From Chloracidobacterium sp. (GTDB lineage Bacteria > Acidobacteriota > Blastocatellia > Chloracidobacteriales > Chloracidobacteriaceae): 64,000 bases of DNA. The notes under the pieces are model-generated. The model did not search any database and was not told where the DNA came from. It saw only the letters and a list, made by a program, of their open reading frames with translations. The stretch spans positions 1-64,000 of the forward strand of contig JANWUV010000009.1 of NCBI GenBank assembly GCA_025057975.1, written 5' to 3'. Every line of letters begins with the position of its first letter. Positions within the stretch are counted from its first letter, which is position 1. A program made the translations under genes and the position numbers. Positions 50,408 through 58,897 of the stretch are shown in pieces.

Positions 50408-51223
50408 ATGCTTGCGCCCGACCCTGAACTACCGCCGCTCAAGTTGCTTTCGGTTGTCATCCCTGCGCGGGATGAAGCCGAATGCATTCGCTCGACGATC
50501 GAGCATTTGCACGTCGAACTGCGCCTCAACAACATCCCCCATGAGATTATTGTTGTGGACGACGGCAGTACGGACGCCACGTGGGAGGTTCTTCAGGCCG
50601 CTTGCGCCGACATTCCGACACTCCGGCCGGTGCGCAACCTTGGTGAACATGGCTTCGGCCGCGCCGTCACCTGTGGTTTCGAGCACATGAGGGGCGACGC
50701 CGTGGTGATTATGATGGCCGACGAATCGGACGACTGCCGCGATGTCGTTCGGTACTGGCGTGAACTCAATCGGGGCTACGAGTGCGTTTTTGGCAGCCGG
50801 TTCATTAAGGGTGGCGGTACGATTGACTATCCCATCGTGAAGTTGATCCTCAACCGGCTGGCGAACACCTTTTTGCGTGTGTTGTTTGGCATTCGACTCA
50901 ACGATACGACAAACGCTTTCAAAGCGTACCGCCGCGAGGTCATCGAAGGTTGCCGCCCGTTCCTTTCGCCGCACTTCAACCTGACGGTTGAATTACCGCT
51001 CAAGGCGATTGTTCGGGGTTACACGTGGACGGTGGTTCCGATTACGTGGCGCAATCGGCGAACCGGTTTAGCCAAGCTCAAAATCAAGGAAATGGGCAGC
51101 CGGTACTTTTTCATTTGCTGCTACGTATGGCTGGAAAAGTACTTCAGTCGCGGCGACTATCGGCGTAAACCGAAACTGGCGGCTCAACCCTCCGCTGTAG
51201 AAACCGAGAAGGCGGTTCACTAG
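50408..51223 (+). CDS. Dolichol-phosphate-mannose-synthase-like family 2 glycosyltransferase
   Basis: Start ATG 50408 (MLAPDPELPPLKLLSVVIPARDE); a TTG 72 bases upstream is less likely. 271 residues. GT-A motifs: LSVVIPARDEAECIRSTIEHL, EIIVVDDGSTDATWEVL, GDAVVIMMADESDDCRDVVRYW (acidic metal site modified to ADESDD) and GSRFIKGGGTIDYP. The acceptor block LNDTTNAFKAYRREVIEG and the close YTWTVVPITWRNRRTGLAKLKIKEMGSRYF match DPM1-like enzymes using polyprenyl phosphate. It lacks C-terminal membrane helices. It stands outside the main glycan locus. Confidence 0.85.
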   Translation: MLAPDPELPPLKLLSVVIPARDEAECIRSTIEHLHVELRLNNIPHEIIVVDDGSTDATWEVLQAACADIPTLRPVRNLGEHGFGRAVTCGFEHMRGDAVVIMMADESDDCRDVVRYWRELNRGYECVFGSRFIKGGGTIDYPIVKLILNRLANTFLRVLFGIRLNDTTNAFKAYRREVIEGCRPFLSPHFNLTVELPLKAIVRGYTWTVVPITWRNRRTGLAKLKIKEMGSRYFFICCYVWLEKYFSRGDYRRKPKLAAQPSAVETEKAVH

Positions 51224-51310
51224 GACGAGCTCCCACCATGAGGCGACCAAGACGCCATCGGGGTGTGGCGTCCGGCGTCGGTCAGCCGAAGACGCACAGC
51301 ACCATCCTTT

Positions 51311-52666
51311 TTACTTGCGCTCCCTAAACTGCTCGTAAAGCTCGGTGTGTCGGCTTGTCAACTGCGCTGGGCGGCCGTCAATGAAGGCGTACTTGACGCG
51401 CGTCCGCGGTTCGAGCAGGTCACCGTCTGCGACGACGACGTTGGCTATTTTCCCAACGTCGAGCGAACCGAGCCGGTCGCTCACCCCAAGAATCTCGGCT
51501 GGCGAAAGCGTCACGGCGCGCAGGGCCTCCTTTGGATCAAGCCCAAAAGCGGCCGCCATGCCCGCATGATACGGCAGGTCGCGCACATGCGCGCCGTTGT
51601 CACCCGTCGAAATGCAAAACTTTACGCCCGCCCGGTGCAGCTTTGCTGCGTTTTCGTAGAGTACGTCGTAGGGGTCGTCTTCACGCGCTGGCAAATCTAG
51701 GACGCCGGTGAGGATGACTGGAACCTGCTTGGCTTTGAGTTCTTCAGCGCACATCCAAGCGTCATTGCCGCCGACAATGATCGGACGCAAGCCCATGTCT
51801 TCGGCGAATGCTAAGACGGCGCGAATGTCCTGCGCTCGGTCGGCGCGAAAAAAGACCGGCGTTTCCCGGCGCAGCGTCGGGATGAGGCTCTCATACACGA
51901 CATTCGTCGCCGGACGCGGAATCTTTGGGTCGGCGGCGGCGGCTTCTTTAGCGCGCAGGTAATCGGCTGCTTCTCGCAGCACTTGGCGTAGTTCTTCGAC
52001 GCGCCGGTCGCGTGTGGCGATCGCTTCCGCCAAGTTGGCTGGGGGTGGCTGGCGAAACGCCCCGAACGGTCCGCCGCCACCTAGATTCAGACGCGGAAAG
52101 TTGACGACGAGGCCCAGCGACGGAACGACCGCCATTTCCTGCGGCGACGTGCCGTAGAGATTGATAAGCGCCGCTTGCCCGCAAATCACGCCACCGTCGG
52201 GCATCGTCGCCACTGTTGTAATCCCGTTGTAGCGCGTGACGCGCACATGAGCGCTGTGCGGGTTGACGGCGACCAGCGCCCGCGCGTTGGGGTTGTAGTC
52301 ACCTACTTCGCCCTGATCCACCGTCGCCGCCACGGCCGGAATTTCCACCAGTCCCAGCGAAGTTGCGGCGTCAATCATCCCCGGATAAACCGTTAGACCC
52401 CGGCCGTCAATGATCTGCGCCCCGGCGGGGATCGCCGCCGGGGCACCGACGGCCGCAATCTTGCCGTCCCGAATGACCAGCGTTCCGCGTTCAATGACCT
52501 CGCCGCTGACTGTGACGAGCCGCGCATCCCGAATGGCGACCGTCGCGCGCGGCGCGATGTCCAGCTTCTGCTGTGCGGAAGCGCCTGAAACCAACCCGCC
52601 GAGGACAAGCGCCCCGATCCCGCCCCGGACGGCCCGAGGTAACCGAGCTAACCACTCCACACACAT
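51311..52666 (-). CDS. Secreted amidohydrolase-like protein lacking the metal-binding residues
   Basis: 451 residues with a signal peptide (GGIGALVLGGLVSGASAQQ). The amidohydrolase layout is present: VAIRDARLVTVSGEVIERGTLVIRDGKIAAVG, then GRGLTVYPGMIDAATSLGLVEI, where the canonical PGLIDxHxH histidines are Ala and Ser. Later ligands are also gone (VFFRADRAQDIRAV instead of a His, PIIVGGNDAW, ISTGDNGAHVRD in place of the Asp loop). The C-terminal EILGVSDRLGSLDVGKIANVVVADGDLLEPRT is conserved. It is therefore probably a non-catalytic partner. It lies 4 bases after the intact amidohydrolase gene on the same strand, hence co-expressed. Confidence 0.82.
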   Translation of the reverse strand: MCVEWLARLPRAVRGGIGALVLGGLVSGASAQQKLDIAPRATVAIRDARLVTVSGEVIERGTLVIRDGKIAAVGAPAAIPAGAQIIDGRGLTVYPGMIDAATSLGLVEIPAVAATVDQGEVGDYNPNARALVAVNPHSAHVRVTRYNGITTVATMPDGGVICGQAALINLYGTSPQEMAVVPSLGLVVNFPRLNLGGGGPFGAFRQPPPANLAEAIATRDRRVEELRQVLREAADYLRAKEAAAADPKIPRPATNVVYESLIPTLRRETPVFFRADRAQDIRAVLAFAEDMGLRPIIVGGNDAWMCAEELKAKQVPVILTGVLDLPAREDDPYDVLYENAAKLHRAGVKFCISTGDNGAHVRDLPYHAGMAAAFGLDPKEALRAVTLSPAEILGVSDRLGSLDVGKIANVVVADGDLLEPRTRVKYAFIDGRPAQLTSRHTELYEQFRERK

Positions 52667-52670
52667 CGTC

Positions 52671-54092
52671 TTACTCCTTCGTCATCTGCAGACAGTTGTC
52701 GCCCAGGCGGTAGGCCGGACGCCGTCGCGCCGGGACCGGCGGCGGCGCGCCGCCCGCCTGCGGACGATTCACCTCAGCGGCTTCGAGTTCGGCGCGCTCT
52801 TTTGCCAGTTCCGCACGCCGCGCCAAGTCGGTTTGACGGTCGAAGAAGATTTCGCCGTCCACAAATGTCGTCTCGACGCGCGCATAGACGCTCAACGGAT
52901 GCGCCGTCCAAATGGCCAAATCGGCGTCCTTGCCGACTTCAAGTGAACCGACGCGCCGGTCAATCCCAAGCTGGATCGCCGGATTGATGGTGATGAGCCG
53001 CAAGGCTTCGTTTTCGGTCAGGTCGCCGTACTTCATCACCCGCGCCGCCTCCATATTGAGCCGCCGCGCGCGGCCGTCGTCGTCCGAGTTGAGCGAGACG
53101 AGGACGCCGGCGCGCATCATCAGCGCCGCGTCATGCGGAATGGCGTCGTAGGCCTCCACTTTGTATGACCAGAAATCCGCAAAGGCCGACGCGCCGGCGC
53201 CGTGCTTGGCGATCTCACGCGCGACTTTGTAGCCCTCTAGCGCGTGCTGAAGCGTCCGCACCCGAAAGCCGAACTCCTCGGCCAAGTTCATCAGCATGAG
53301 AATTTCTTCGGCGCGGTAGCAGTGCGCATGAACGTACCGCTTGCCTTCTAGCACCTCGACCAGCGGCTCAAGCTGCAAGTCACGCTTGGGCGGCGGGACG
53401 TTTTCACCCCGCGCCTTGGCCGCCGCATACTCGTCCCACTGCCGCTTGTAGTCCCGTGCCCGCACGAAGGCGTCTCGAATCGTTTCCTCAACGCCCATGC
53501 GCGAGTTGGGGTAGCGCTGAGTCTGACCTGGAAAGCGGAAGTTCGATCGCTTGGGGTTCTCGCCCAGCGCGAACTTGATGCCAGGCGGGGCGTCGGGGAA
53601 GAGAAACTCCTCAATGGGCCGGCCGTACTTAATTTTGACGACCTGATTTTGTCCGCCAATAGGGTTAGCCGAGCCGTGCAACAGGTTGAGCGCCGTTACC
53701 CCGCCAGCTAGCGCGCGGTAGAGGTCAACATCGTTCGGATTGAGGACGTCGCGGATGCGACACATCGAAGTCACCGACAGCGAGCCTTCGTTGACCGCGT
53801 CAATCATCGAGTGTGAGTGGCAGTCAATGATGCCCGGCAGCACGTACTTGCCCGTGGCGTCAATGACGCGCGCGCCATCGGGAGCGGTCAGTCCCTTGCC
53901 GATTTTGGCGATTTTGCCGTTTTCAATCAGCAGGTCGCTGTTTTCGAGCGTGCCTTTCGTGACCGTCAGCAGCGTCGCATTTTTGATGAGCGTTGCTTTG
54001 GACCTCTGCTGCGCCCACAGCCCGGTCGGGCAAAACGCCACAACCAGAGCCGAGGCGAACGCCAAGCGCCGGATAAGCAAACAGAATGTCAT
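52671..54092 (-). CDS. Secreted metal-dependent amidohydrolase (imidazolonepropionase-like)
   Basis: 473 residues, signal peptide ([15 protein letters not shown]). The active-site set is complete: [17 protein letters not shown] with His92 and His94; [22 protein letters not shown] with a further His; [18 protein letters not shown]; and [17 protein letters not shown] with the Asp. The product closes with [29 protein letters not shown]. Amidohydrolases cleave cyclic amides, peptides or similar bonds in the periplasm; the substrate is unknown. A degenerate paralogue follows after 4 bases, and a second degenerate paralogue lies upstream, suggesting a mixed oligomer. Confidence 0.88.
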   Translation of the reverse strand: MTFCLLIRRLAFASALVVAFCPTGLWAQQRSKATLIKNATLLTVTKGTLENSDLLIENGKIAKIGKGLTAPDGARVIDATGKYVLPGIIDCHSHSMIDAVNEGSLSVTSMCRIRDVLNPNDVDLYRALAGGVTALNLLHGSANPIGGQNQVVKIKYGRPIEEFLFPDAPPGIKFALGENPKRSNFRFPGQTQRYPNSRMGVEETIRDAFVRARDYKRQWDEYAAAKARGENVPPPKRDLQLEPLVEVLEGKRYVHAHCYRAEEILMLMNLAEEFGFRVRTLQHALEGYKVAREIAKHGAGASAFADFWSYKVEAYDAIPHDAALMMRAGVLVSLNSDDDGRARRLNMEAARVMKYGDLTENEALRLITINPAIQLGIDRRVGSLEVGKDADLAIWTAHPLSVYARVETTFVDGEIFFDRQTDLARRAELAKERAELEAAEVNRPQAGGAPPPVPARRRPAYRLGDNCLQMTKE

Positions 54093-54176
54093 CGCTTTCA
54101 GACTCCTTTTTCACGCAAGCTTGACGGCGGCCCGCCGCCGACGTTGGACAAGCCTTACTGCGGCGGCGCGGCGAAG

Positions 54177-54590
54177 TTAGAACCTTTCACCTCGGCGGAA
54201 TTCGCGCGTCAGTTCGCGCGCCGGCCGAATCCCAAACCTTTCACCGAGAATCAGCGCGCCGCGGCCACGCCGGTCGTAAAGTTCTTCAATATCGGCCAAG
54301 TAGGCGTCAATGAGCGCGTGGTCAATCGCCTGCGGAAAAACGGCGTAGCCTAGGTCGCGCCATGACCGCAGCGCATCGCCGAAGGCGGCGCGTTCTGCAG
54401 TAGGCAACGCGGCAATGTACCCTTCGACATCCGCTGCAGAACGGTCTCTCCAACGCAGCGTCGCCGGGTCAAAATCCAACACCTGCGGCGTTGAAAGCGC
54501 TCCGGCCTCGGCGGCCGCCGCAAACGTGAGGGACAGCTCGGCCGCCGGGCGTCGTCTTGAAAATGCGCGTAGAAACGACCAGAACTTCAT
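54177..54590 (-). pseudogene. Truncated phytanoyl-CoA dioxygenase-like fragment
   Basis: 137 residues. The second half, ALRSWRDLGYAVFPQAIDHALIDAYLADIEELYDRRG, matches the start of PhyH-family non-haem iron oxygenases (GYvvlpgvid.elid pattern). The reading frame stops shortly after, before any iron-binding HxD...H residues. No continuation is found in the other frames before the next gene. It sits between two amidohydrolase genes, 27 bases after the upstream stop. It may be a decayed gene or a short protein using only the N-terminal part; a pseudogene is more likely. Confidence 0.5.
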
Positions 54591-54617
54591 ACCGTTTCGC
54601 CCGCCGGGCGCATCCAG

Positions 54618-56621
54618 TTACCGAGGGCGTGTTCCGGTAAAGGCGGCTGTTCCTTGGGGCGATGTCACCGAACCCTCAAGGCTGTCGCCGTTGCCGACGC
54701 CGCTAAGTTGCAGTTCGAAGCTACGCCCGCCGAAATCCACTCGTGCTGTCGCCTCCATCCGATTGCCAGTGACTTTGCCGCCGCTCAGTTCAACGTTGCC
54801 CAGCGGTCCCAGCGCCAGCGTTCCGTTTAGGTCGGTTCCGCTCTGGCGCAGCGTCAGCGTCGCCGGGAAGCTCTGCGAGCCGAACGAAACCGTCAGACTC
54901 CATGTGCCGGTGAAGTCAAAAACAGACGCCCCAGCATTTTCGGCTGCGGTGTTTGCGGGCGGCGGCGCGGCGCTGCGCTTGAAAACAAGCTCTGGTTCGG
55001 CGCGGCCGTCCACCACAAAGCCGCCGCGTAGTTCGTCGCTGTGGTATTTGCCGGTAAACGTCGCCGTTTTGGTCGCTCCGTCGCGCGGGAGGTCAGCGAC
55101 GAAGCGGATGGTCGACAGCGAGGCGTCGTCATCGAGACCCAAGCGCAGCTCGCGCAACTCAAAGTCTTTGTCGCCGATCCGAGCTTTACCTTTGAGTTCC
55201 CCGTTCTCACGGGTGAACGTCAGCTTAATGTCTTTGGCTTCCCAAGCGCCGACAACTTCGACGGGGGCGATGTTTGAGCCGCGCAAGTTCATCATCACGC
55301 CGTCAATGAAGACAAAGGCCATTTTGCGCTTGGCGTCAAAGAGGTCACCCCGCACGGCAATGAGGTTGGCGACTTTACCAACTTCGAGTGTGCCAAGCCG
55401 GTCGGCCAAGCCGAAGATTTCCGCCGGCCGGATGGTCAACGCCCGCAGCGCCTCATCGGCCGGAAGTCCGTTGTCTATGGCTTTCTTGACGTTGGAAAGC
55501 GCATCGGCCGGGGCGAGTCCGCCAGTTTGGAAGGCGAAAGGCACACCGGCGGTGTGGAGCACGGCGGCCGTCTTGAGCGCCGCCACGCGCGCCCGTAGGA
55601 GCGACAGCGGTTCTGGGTCGGCTTCCGGCGAGAAAGCCGTATTCCGCTTCGGGAAGTTCAACGACAGCAGCACCGTCGCTTTGGCCGCCTTGAGGCGGTC
55701 GGCGACTTTGTCCGCTTCGCGCGCACCGGCAATGATGGGTCGCAGGTTGAATTCCTGAGCGAAGTCGAGCGCGCGAATGATTTCGCGTTCGGTATCGGCG
55801 TGAAAGACCACTGGCATCTCGCGGTTGAGCGCCGGAAGCAACGCTTCGAGCGAAGGGTCGTCGGTTGGGCGCTTCATACCGCGCGGGTTGGCGCGATAGG
55901 CCGCCCAGTGCGCTTGGTACTGTTGTGCGTCCAAAAACGCCTGCCGCACCATTGAAAAGACGCCCATTAGTGAGTTCGGATAGCGGTCGCCGGCGACAAC
56001 GCGAAAGGTGATGTGTAGCGCCACTGGCGTGTGGATGACCATCTCGCGGGGGGTGTCCCCTGCCAGGGCGATGACCGCCGACCGTCCCATCACGATGCCG
56101 TCGCGCGGGATAGTAAGCGCTGTGGTGAAGCCGGCCTGCCGAGCCGGTTCTAGACCATCGCCATTAGGACGCACCAGTTCGGCGGCGAGCAGCTCCGGTT
56201 GGAAACCGGCTGGTCGGGTTGAGTTGACGAGACCGCCGACGGGGACGGCGGGCGGCGGCGCGTTAGGCGCGGCCCGGACAACGCCGGTCGGCGGCGCTGC
56301 CGGCGCGGGGGCGGCCTGAAAGCCGACGTGGCTTACGGCGTCCATCAGGCCGGGATAGACGGTGAGGCCTGTTCCATCCAGTTGGCGTGCATCAGCCGGC
56401 GGCTTGACATCCGCGCCGACGGCGACGATGAGACCGTTGCGGACAACAATTGTCCCCCGTTCGATGGGCGGCTTCGCAACGGGAATCAAGCGGGCGTTAA
56501 CGATGGCGTAGGCGCGTGGGCGCGGCACATCGCCCGGTCGCTCGGATTGGGCAAACGCGGATGTTTGCAACGCGCCGCCAAGCAGCAGGCAAAGCAGAAC
56601 CGGAAGCGTGGCTTTGATCAT
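54618..56621 (-). CDS. Secreted amidohydrolase-like protein with C-terminal beta domain, metal site degenerate
   Basis: 667 residues, signal peptide (LLCLLLGGALQTSAFAQ). Amidohydrolase part about 30-455: AIVNARLIPVAKPPIERGTIVVRNGLIVAVGAD, then LTVYPGLMDAVSHVGF, in which the first His of HxH is lost; FHADTEREIIRALDFAQEF keeps a His, but IIAGAREAD and FQTGGLAPAD lack the next His and the Asp. The last 200 residues are two beta-rich repeats (IKLTFTRENGELKGKARIGDKDFEL and FTGTWSLTVSFGSQSFPATLTLRQSGTDLNG), a likely binding module. It is probably a non-catalytic or altered relative of the middle amidohydrolase. ATG 56621 overlaps a small upstream ORF by ATGA. Confidence 0.82.
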   Translation of the reverse strand: MIKATLPVLLCLLLGGALQTSAFAQSERPGDVPRPRAYAIVNARLIPVAKPPIERGTIVVRNGLIVAVGADVKPPADARQLDGTGLTVYPGLMDAVSHVGFQAAPAPAAPPTGVVRAAPNAPPPAVPVGGLVNSTRPAGFQPELLAAELVRPNGDGLEPARQAGFTTALTIPRDGIVMGRSAVIALAGDTPREMVIHTPVALHITFRVVAGDRYPNSLMGVFSMVRQAFLDAQQYQAHWAAYRANPRGMKRPTDDPSLEALLPALNREMPVVFHADTEREIIRALDFAQEFNLRPIIAGAREADKVADRLKAAKATVLLSLNFPKRNTAFSPEADPEPLSLLRARVAALKTAAVLHTAGVPFAFQTGGLAPADALSNVKKAIDNGLPADEALRALTIRPAEIFGLADRLGTLEVGKVANLIAVRGDLFDAKRKMAFVFIDGVMMNLRGSNIAPVEVVGAWEAKDIKLTFTRENGELKGKARIGDKDFELRELRLGLDDDASLSTIRFVADLPRDGATKTATFTGKYHSDELRGGFVVDGRAEPELVFKRSAAPPPANTAAENAGASVFDFTGTWSLTVSFGSQSFPATLTLRQSGTDLNGTLALGPLGNVELSGGKVTGNRMEATARVDFGGRSFELQLSGVGNGDSLEGSVTSPQGTAAFTGTRPR

Positions 56622-56749
56622 TGAACGACTACGACCTGAGCACAGGAAAACGCTTTGGGGGTGCAGTCCGCCGTCCCGTCGAAGGCTAAGACGGTGTGGG
56701 GAACACGAAGTATGGCGTAGGACTCGCCGTTCGACCAGATGGAAAACAT
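56618..56749 (-). CDS. Possible small ORF (43 aa) coupled to the amidohydrolase gene
   Basis: ATG 56749 with AGGTG seven bases upstream opens a 43-codon frame whose TGA overlaps the amidohydrolase ATG as ATGA. The peptide starts MFSIWSNGESYAILRVPH and ends AQVVVVQ. It has no recognisable family. The overlap style is used often in this genome, but the ORF is short and may be a leader for translational coupling or chance. Confidence 0.3.
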   Translation of the reverse strand: MFSIWSNGESYAILRVPHTVLAFDGTADCTPKAFSCAQVVVVQ

Positions 56750-56849
56750 TTTTTTACACCTGCGTCGCCCGCCTGCCCTAGGCAACGTATGCCGCCCGAC
56801 AAAGGCCGCTTGCCGCGACCAAGGAGGCGTGGTGGAGAGTTGGCGGTAG

Positions 56850-57743
56850 TCACAGCGGCAAGTATTTCCCGATGATCGCAGCTAGCCGCCGCCGAGTTTC
56901 GGGGAAAACCAAATCCGGGCGCGTCATGATGGCGTTTTTGAGCGCCGAAGCATAGGGCGAGGTTGGGTTGTCGGCGGCCAGCCGGCGCAGCGTCCCCCGG
57001 ACAATGCGCTGCGCCGTGGCGACGTTGCGGTTGAGGAAGTCAATGACCATTTCGGCTGTGACATCGGCGTGGCCTTCGTGCCAGCAATCGTAATCCGTCA
57101 CCATGGCCAGCGTCGCATAGCTCATTTCGGCTTCGCGGGCGAGCTTGGCTTCCTGTAGGTTCGTCATGCCGATGACCGACATCCCCCATTGGCGATAAAC
57201 GTTGGACTCGGCGCGGGTTGAGAATGCTGGGCCTTCCATGCACAGGTACGTCCCGCCCCGGTGGACCCGAACGTTGTCTAGTTCGCGGGCGGCGGCTTCG
57301 AGATAATCACATAGGAGCGAGCAAACTGGGTCAGCGAAGGTCACATGCGCCACGATGCCGTCGCCGAAGAAGGTGGATTCCTGCGTCCGCCCGCGCGTTC
57401 GGTCAAAAAACTGGTCGGGAATGACGACATCGAGCGGTTTGAGTTCTTCTTTGAGCGAGCCGACCGCGGAGATTGAGATAATGAACTCGACGCCGAGCAT
57501 TTTGAGGGCGTAAATGTTGGCGCGGAACGGTAGTTCCGACGGCAGCAGTAGATGTCCGCGTCCGTGGCGCGGTAGAAACGCCACTGGTACGCCGTCAAGC
57601 CGGCCGGTGATGATCGCATCCGAGGGCTTCCCAAATGGCGTATCCATAAACAACTCTTCCGTTCCCTCAAAACCCTCCATGCGATAGAAACCACTACCGC
57701 CGATGACGGCATACTTGATGGGCGATGCAGGTAACGTGGTCAT
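56850..57743 (-). CDS. mtnP: S-methyl-5'-thioadenosine phosphorylase
   Basis: The start is set at ATG 57743 (MTTLPASPIKYAVIGGSGFY); a longer frame overlaps the divergent gene's upstream region. 297 residues. Family motifs: IGGSGFYRMEGFEG, FLPRHGRGHLLLPSELPFRANIYALK, CMEGPAFSTRAESNVYRQWGMSVIGMTNLQEAKLAREAEM and MVTDYDCWHEGH. The last two distinguish MTA phosphorylase from purine nucleoside phosphorylase. It splits methylthioadenosine, a by-product of polyamine synthesis and other SAM-consuming pathways, to adenine and methylthioribose-1-phosphate. The many SAM-dependent genes nearby do not themselves make MTA. Confidence 0.93.
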   Translation of the reverse strand: MTTLPASPIKYAVIGGSGFYRMEGFEGTEELFMDTPFGKPSDAIITGRLDGVPVAFLPRHGRGHLLLPSELPFRANIYALKMLGVEFIISISAVGSLKEELKPLDVVIPDQFFDRTRGRTQESTFFGDGIVAHVTFADPVCSLLCDYLEAAARELDNVRVHRGGTYLCMEGPAFSTRAESNVYRQWGMSVIGMTNLQEAKLAREAEMSYATLAMVTDYDCWHEGHADVTAEMVIDFLNRNVATAQRIVRGTLRRLAADNPTSPYASALKNAIMTRPDLVFPETRRRLAAIIGKYLPL

Positions 57744-57834
57744 ACGGGCGTCTTCGTACTCCGAACAAAAATCACGAAGTGAGTCATACGATACCACTCA
57801 GGTCGGCGGCGTCGAAGTCGGTTCATCCGCTCTG

Positions 57835-58845
57835 GTGAGCGGCGGCGAGCCGGCATCTTGGCACATTTTGGATCGCCGGATTGCTTATCTGGCGCGGTCG
57901 TGCGGGTTGATTCAGGGTGACTTTGCCCTAATGACGCCGGACGGCGCGGCGGTTGACGATCAACACCCTGCGCCGGATGAGTTGAACTGCTGGCCGGCGC
58001 GCTTTCTGACGGCTGTGGCGCAAGAAGACAACGCGGCATTTGTCCGGCGGTATGCAGCGACATTCGTCACAGACCCAGACGCCACGCCGCCGAAGGTCGG
58101 ACTGTTTGACCGTCTGGCGGAGGTTCCGTCGTTGGCTGCCTACGACGGCGTTCTCGGCCGGTGGTTAGACGCGGCGGATATCATTCACGTCGGCGATTTG
58201 ATGGCGGTGATGCGTCAACAAGGTGGGCGGCCGCTGTTGCTGACAATGGCGGATGTCCATCCGTCGCTGGCCGTTTCGCGGTGGTGTTTGGTGACGGACG
58301 CCGGTCGGCGCAAACGGTTCGAGCCGTTTTTGCGGTTGCTGCGGACACTGGGCGTCGAGGATTTTGATCCGCTCACCATGCAGTGTCGGGTGCTGGAGCT
58401 ACGGGAGCGATTGCGTGAGGTCCAGCTTGAGTCCGAACGCGCCCTGTCCGCTCAGGCGACTGAGTTTGAACGCCGTCTGCACGCGGCGCTTCAGAAGAAG
58501 GACCACGAGGTAGCGGAGGTGTGGCGCGCAAAGGACGCCGAAATTGCCGATTTGAGCGCCCGGCTGGCGGAGCGGGAACAAACGCTGCATGCCAAAAGCA
58601 ACGAAGTTCTGCATTTACGGCAGCGACTAGCGGAAGTGGAGCGGCAGCTTGAGGCGGCTTCCGCTGATCGCCGCCGTGTCGAGGCGCAGTGGCGACAGGT
58701 GGAGGCAGAATGCCGCCAACTGGAGCAACGACTCCAGCAAGCGGAAGCGGAACGCCGCGAGGTTGAGACGCAACTTGGAAACGTTCTCCGTTCGCGTTCG
58801 TGGCGAATCACAGCCCCACTCCGCCGTCTGTTCGGAGGGCGATGA
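57835..58845 (+). CDS. Coiled-coil protein with C-terminal membrane-proximal RSWRITAPLR motif
   Basis: The start is uncertain. GTG 57835 (VSGGEPASWHILDRRIAYLARSCG) avoids the divergent mtnP 5' region; ATG 57703 is in frame, but the intervening codons look like antisense and promoter sequence. 336 residues. The globular N-terminal half has DNAAFVRRYAATFVTDPDATPPKVGLFDRL. Residues about 190-310 are a long coiled coil (ERLREVQLESERALSAQATEFERRLHAALQKKDHEVAEVW, then RQRLAEVERQLEAA). The end SRSWRITAPLRRLFGGR is the motif found at the ends of coiled-coil regions in polysaccharide glycosyltransferases and methyltransferases. A scaffold for glycan enzymes is plausible, not shown. Confidence 0.7.
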   Translation: MSGGEPASWHILDRRIAYLARSCGLIQGDFALMTPDGAAVDDQHPAPDELNCWPARFLTAVAQEDNAAFVRRYAATFVTDPDATPPKVGLFDRLAEVPSLAAYDGVLGRWLDAADIIHVGDLMAVMRQQGGRPLLLTMADVHPSLAVSRWCLVTDAGRRKRFEPFLRLLRTLGVEDFDPLTMQCRVLELRERLREVQLESERALSAQATEFERRLHAALQKKDHEVAEVWRAKDAEIADLSARLAEREQTLHAKSNEVLHLRQRLAEVERQLEAASADRRRVEAQWRQVEAECRQLEQRLQQAEAERREVETQLGNVLRSRSWRITAPLRRLFGGR

Positions 58846-58897
58846 CACCGGGAGCGGCCCTGCGCCGAAAACGCGCCCTGAAACGGGCTTTGGCCGT

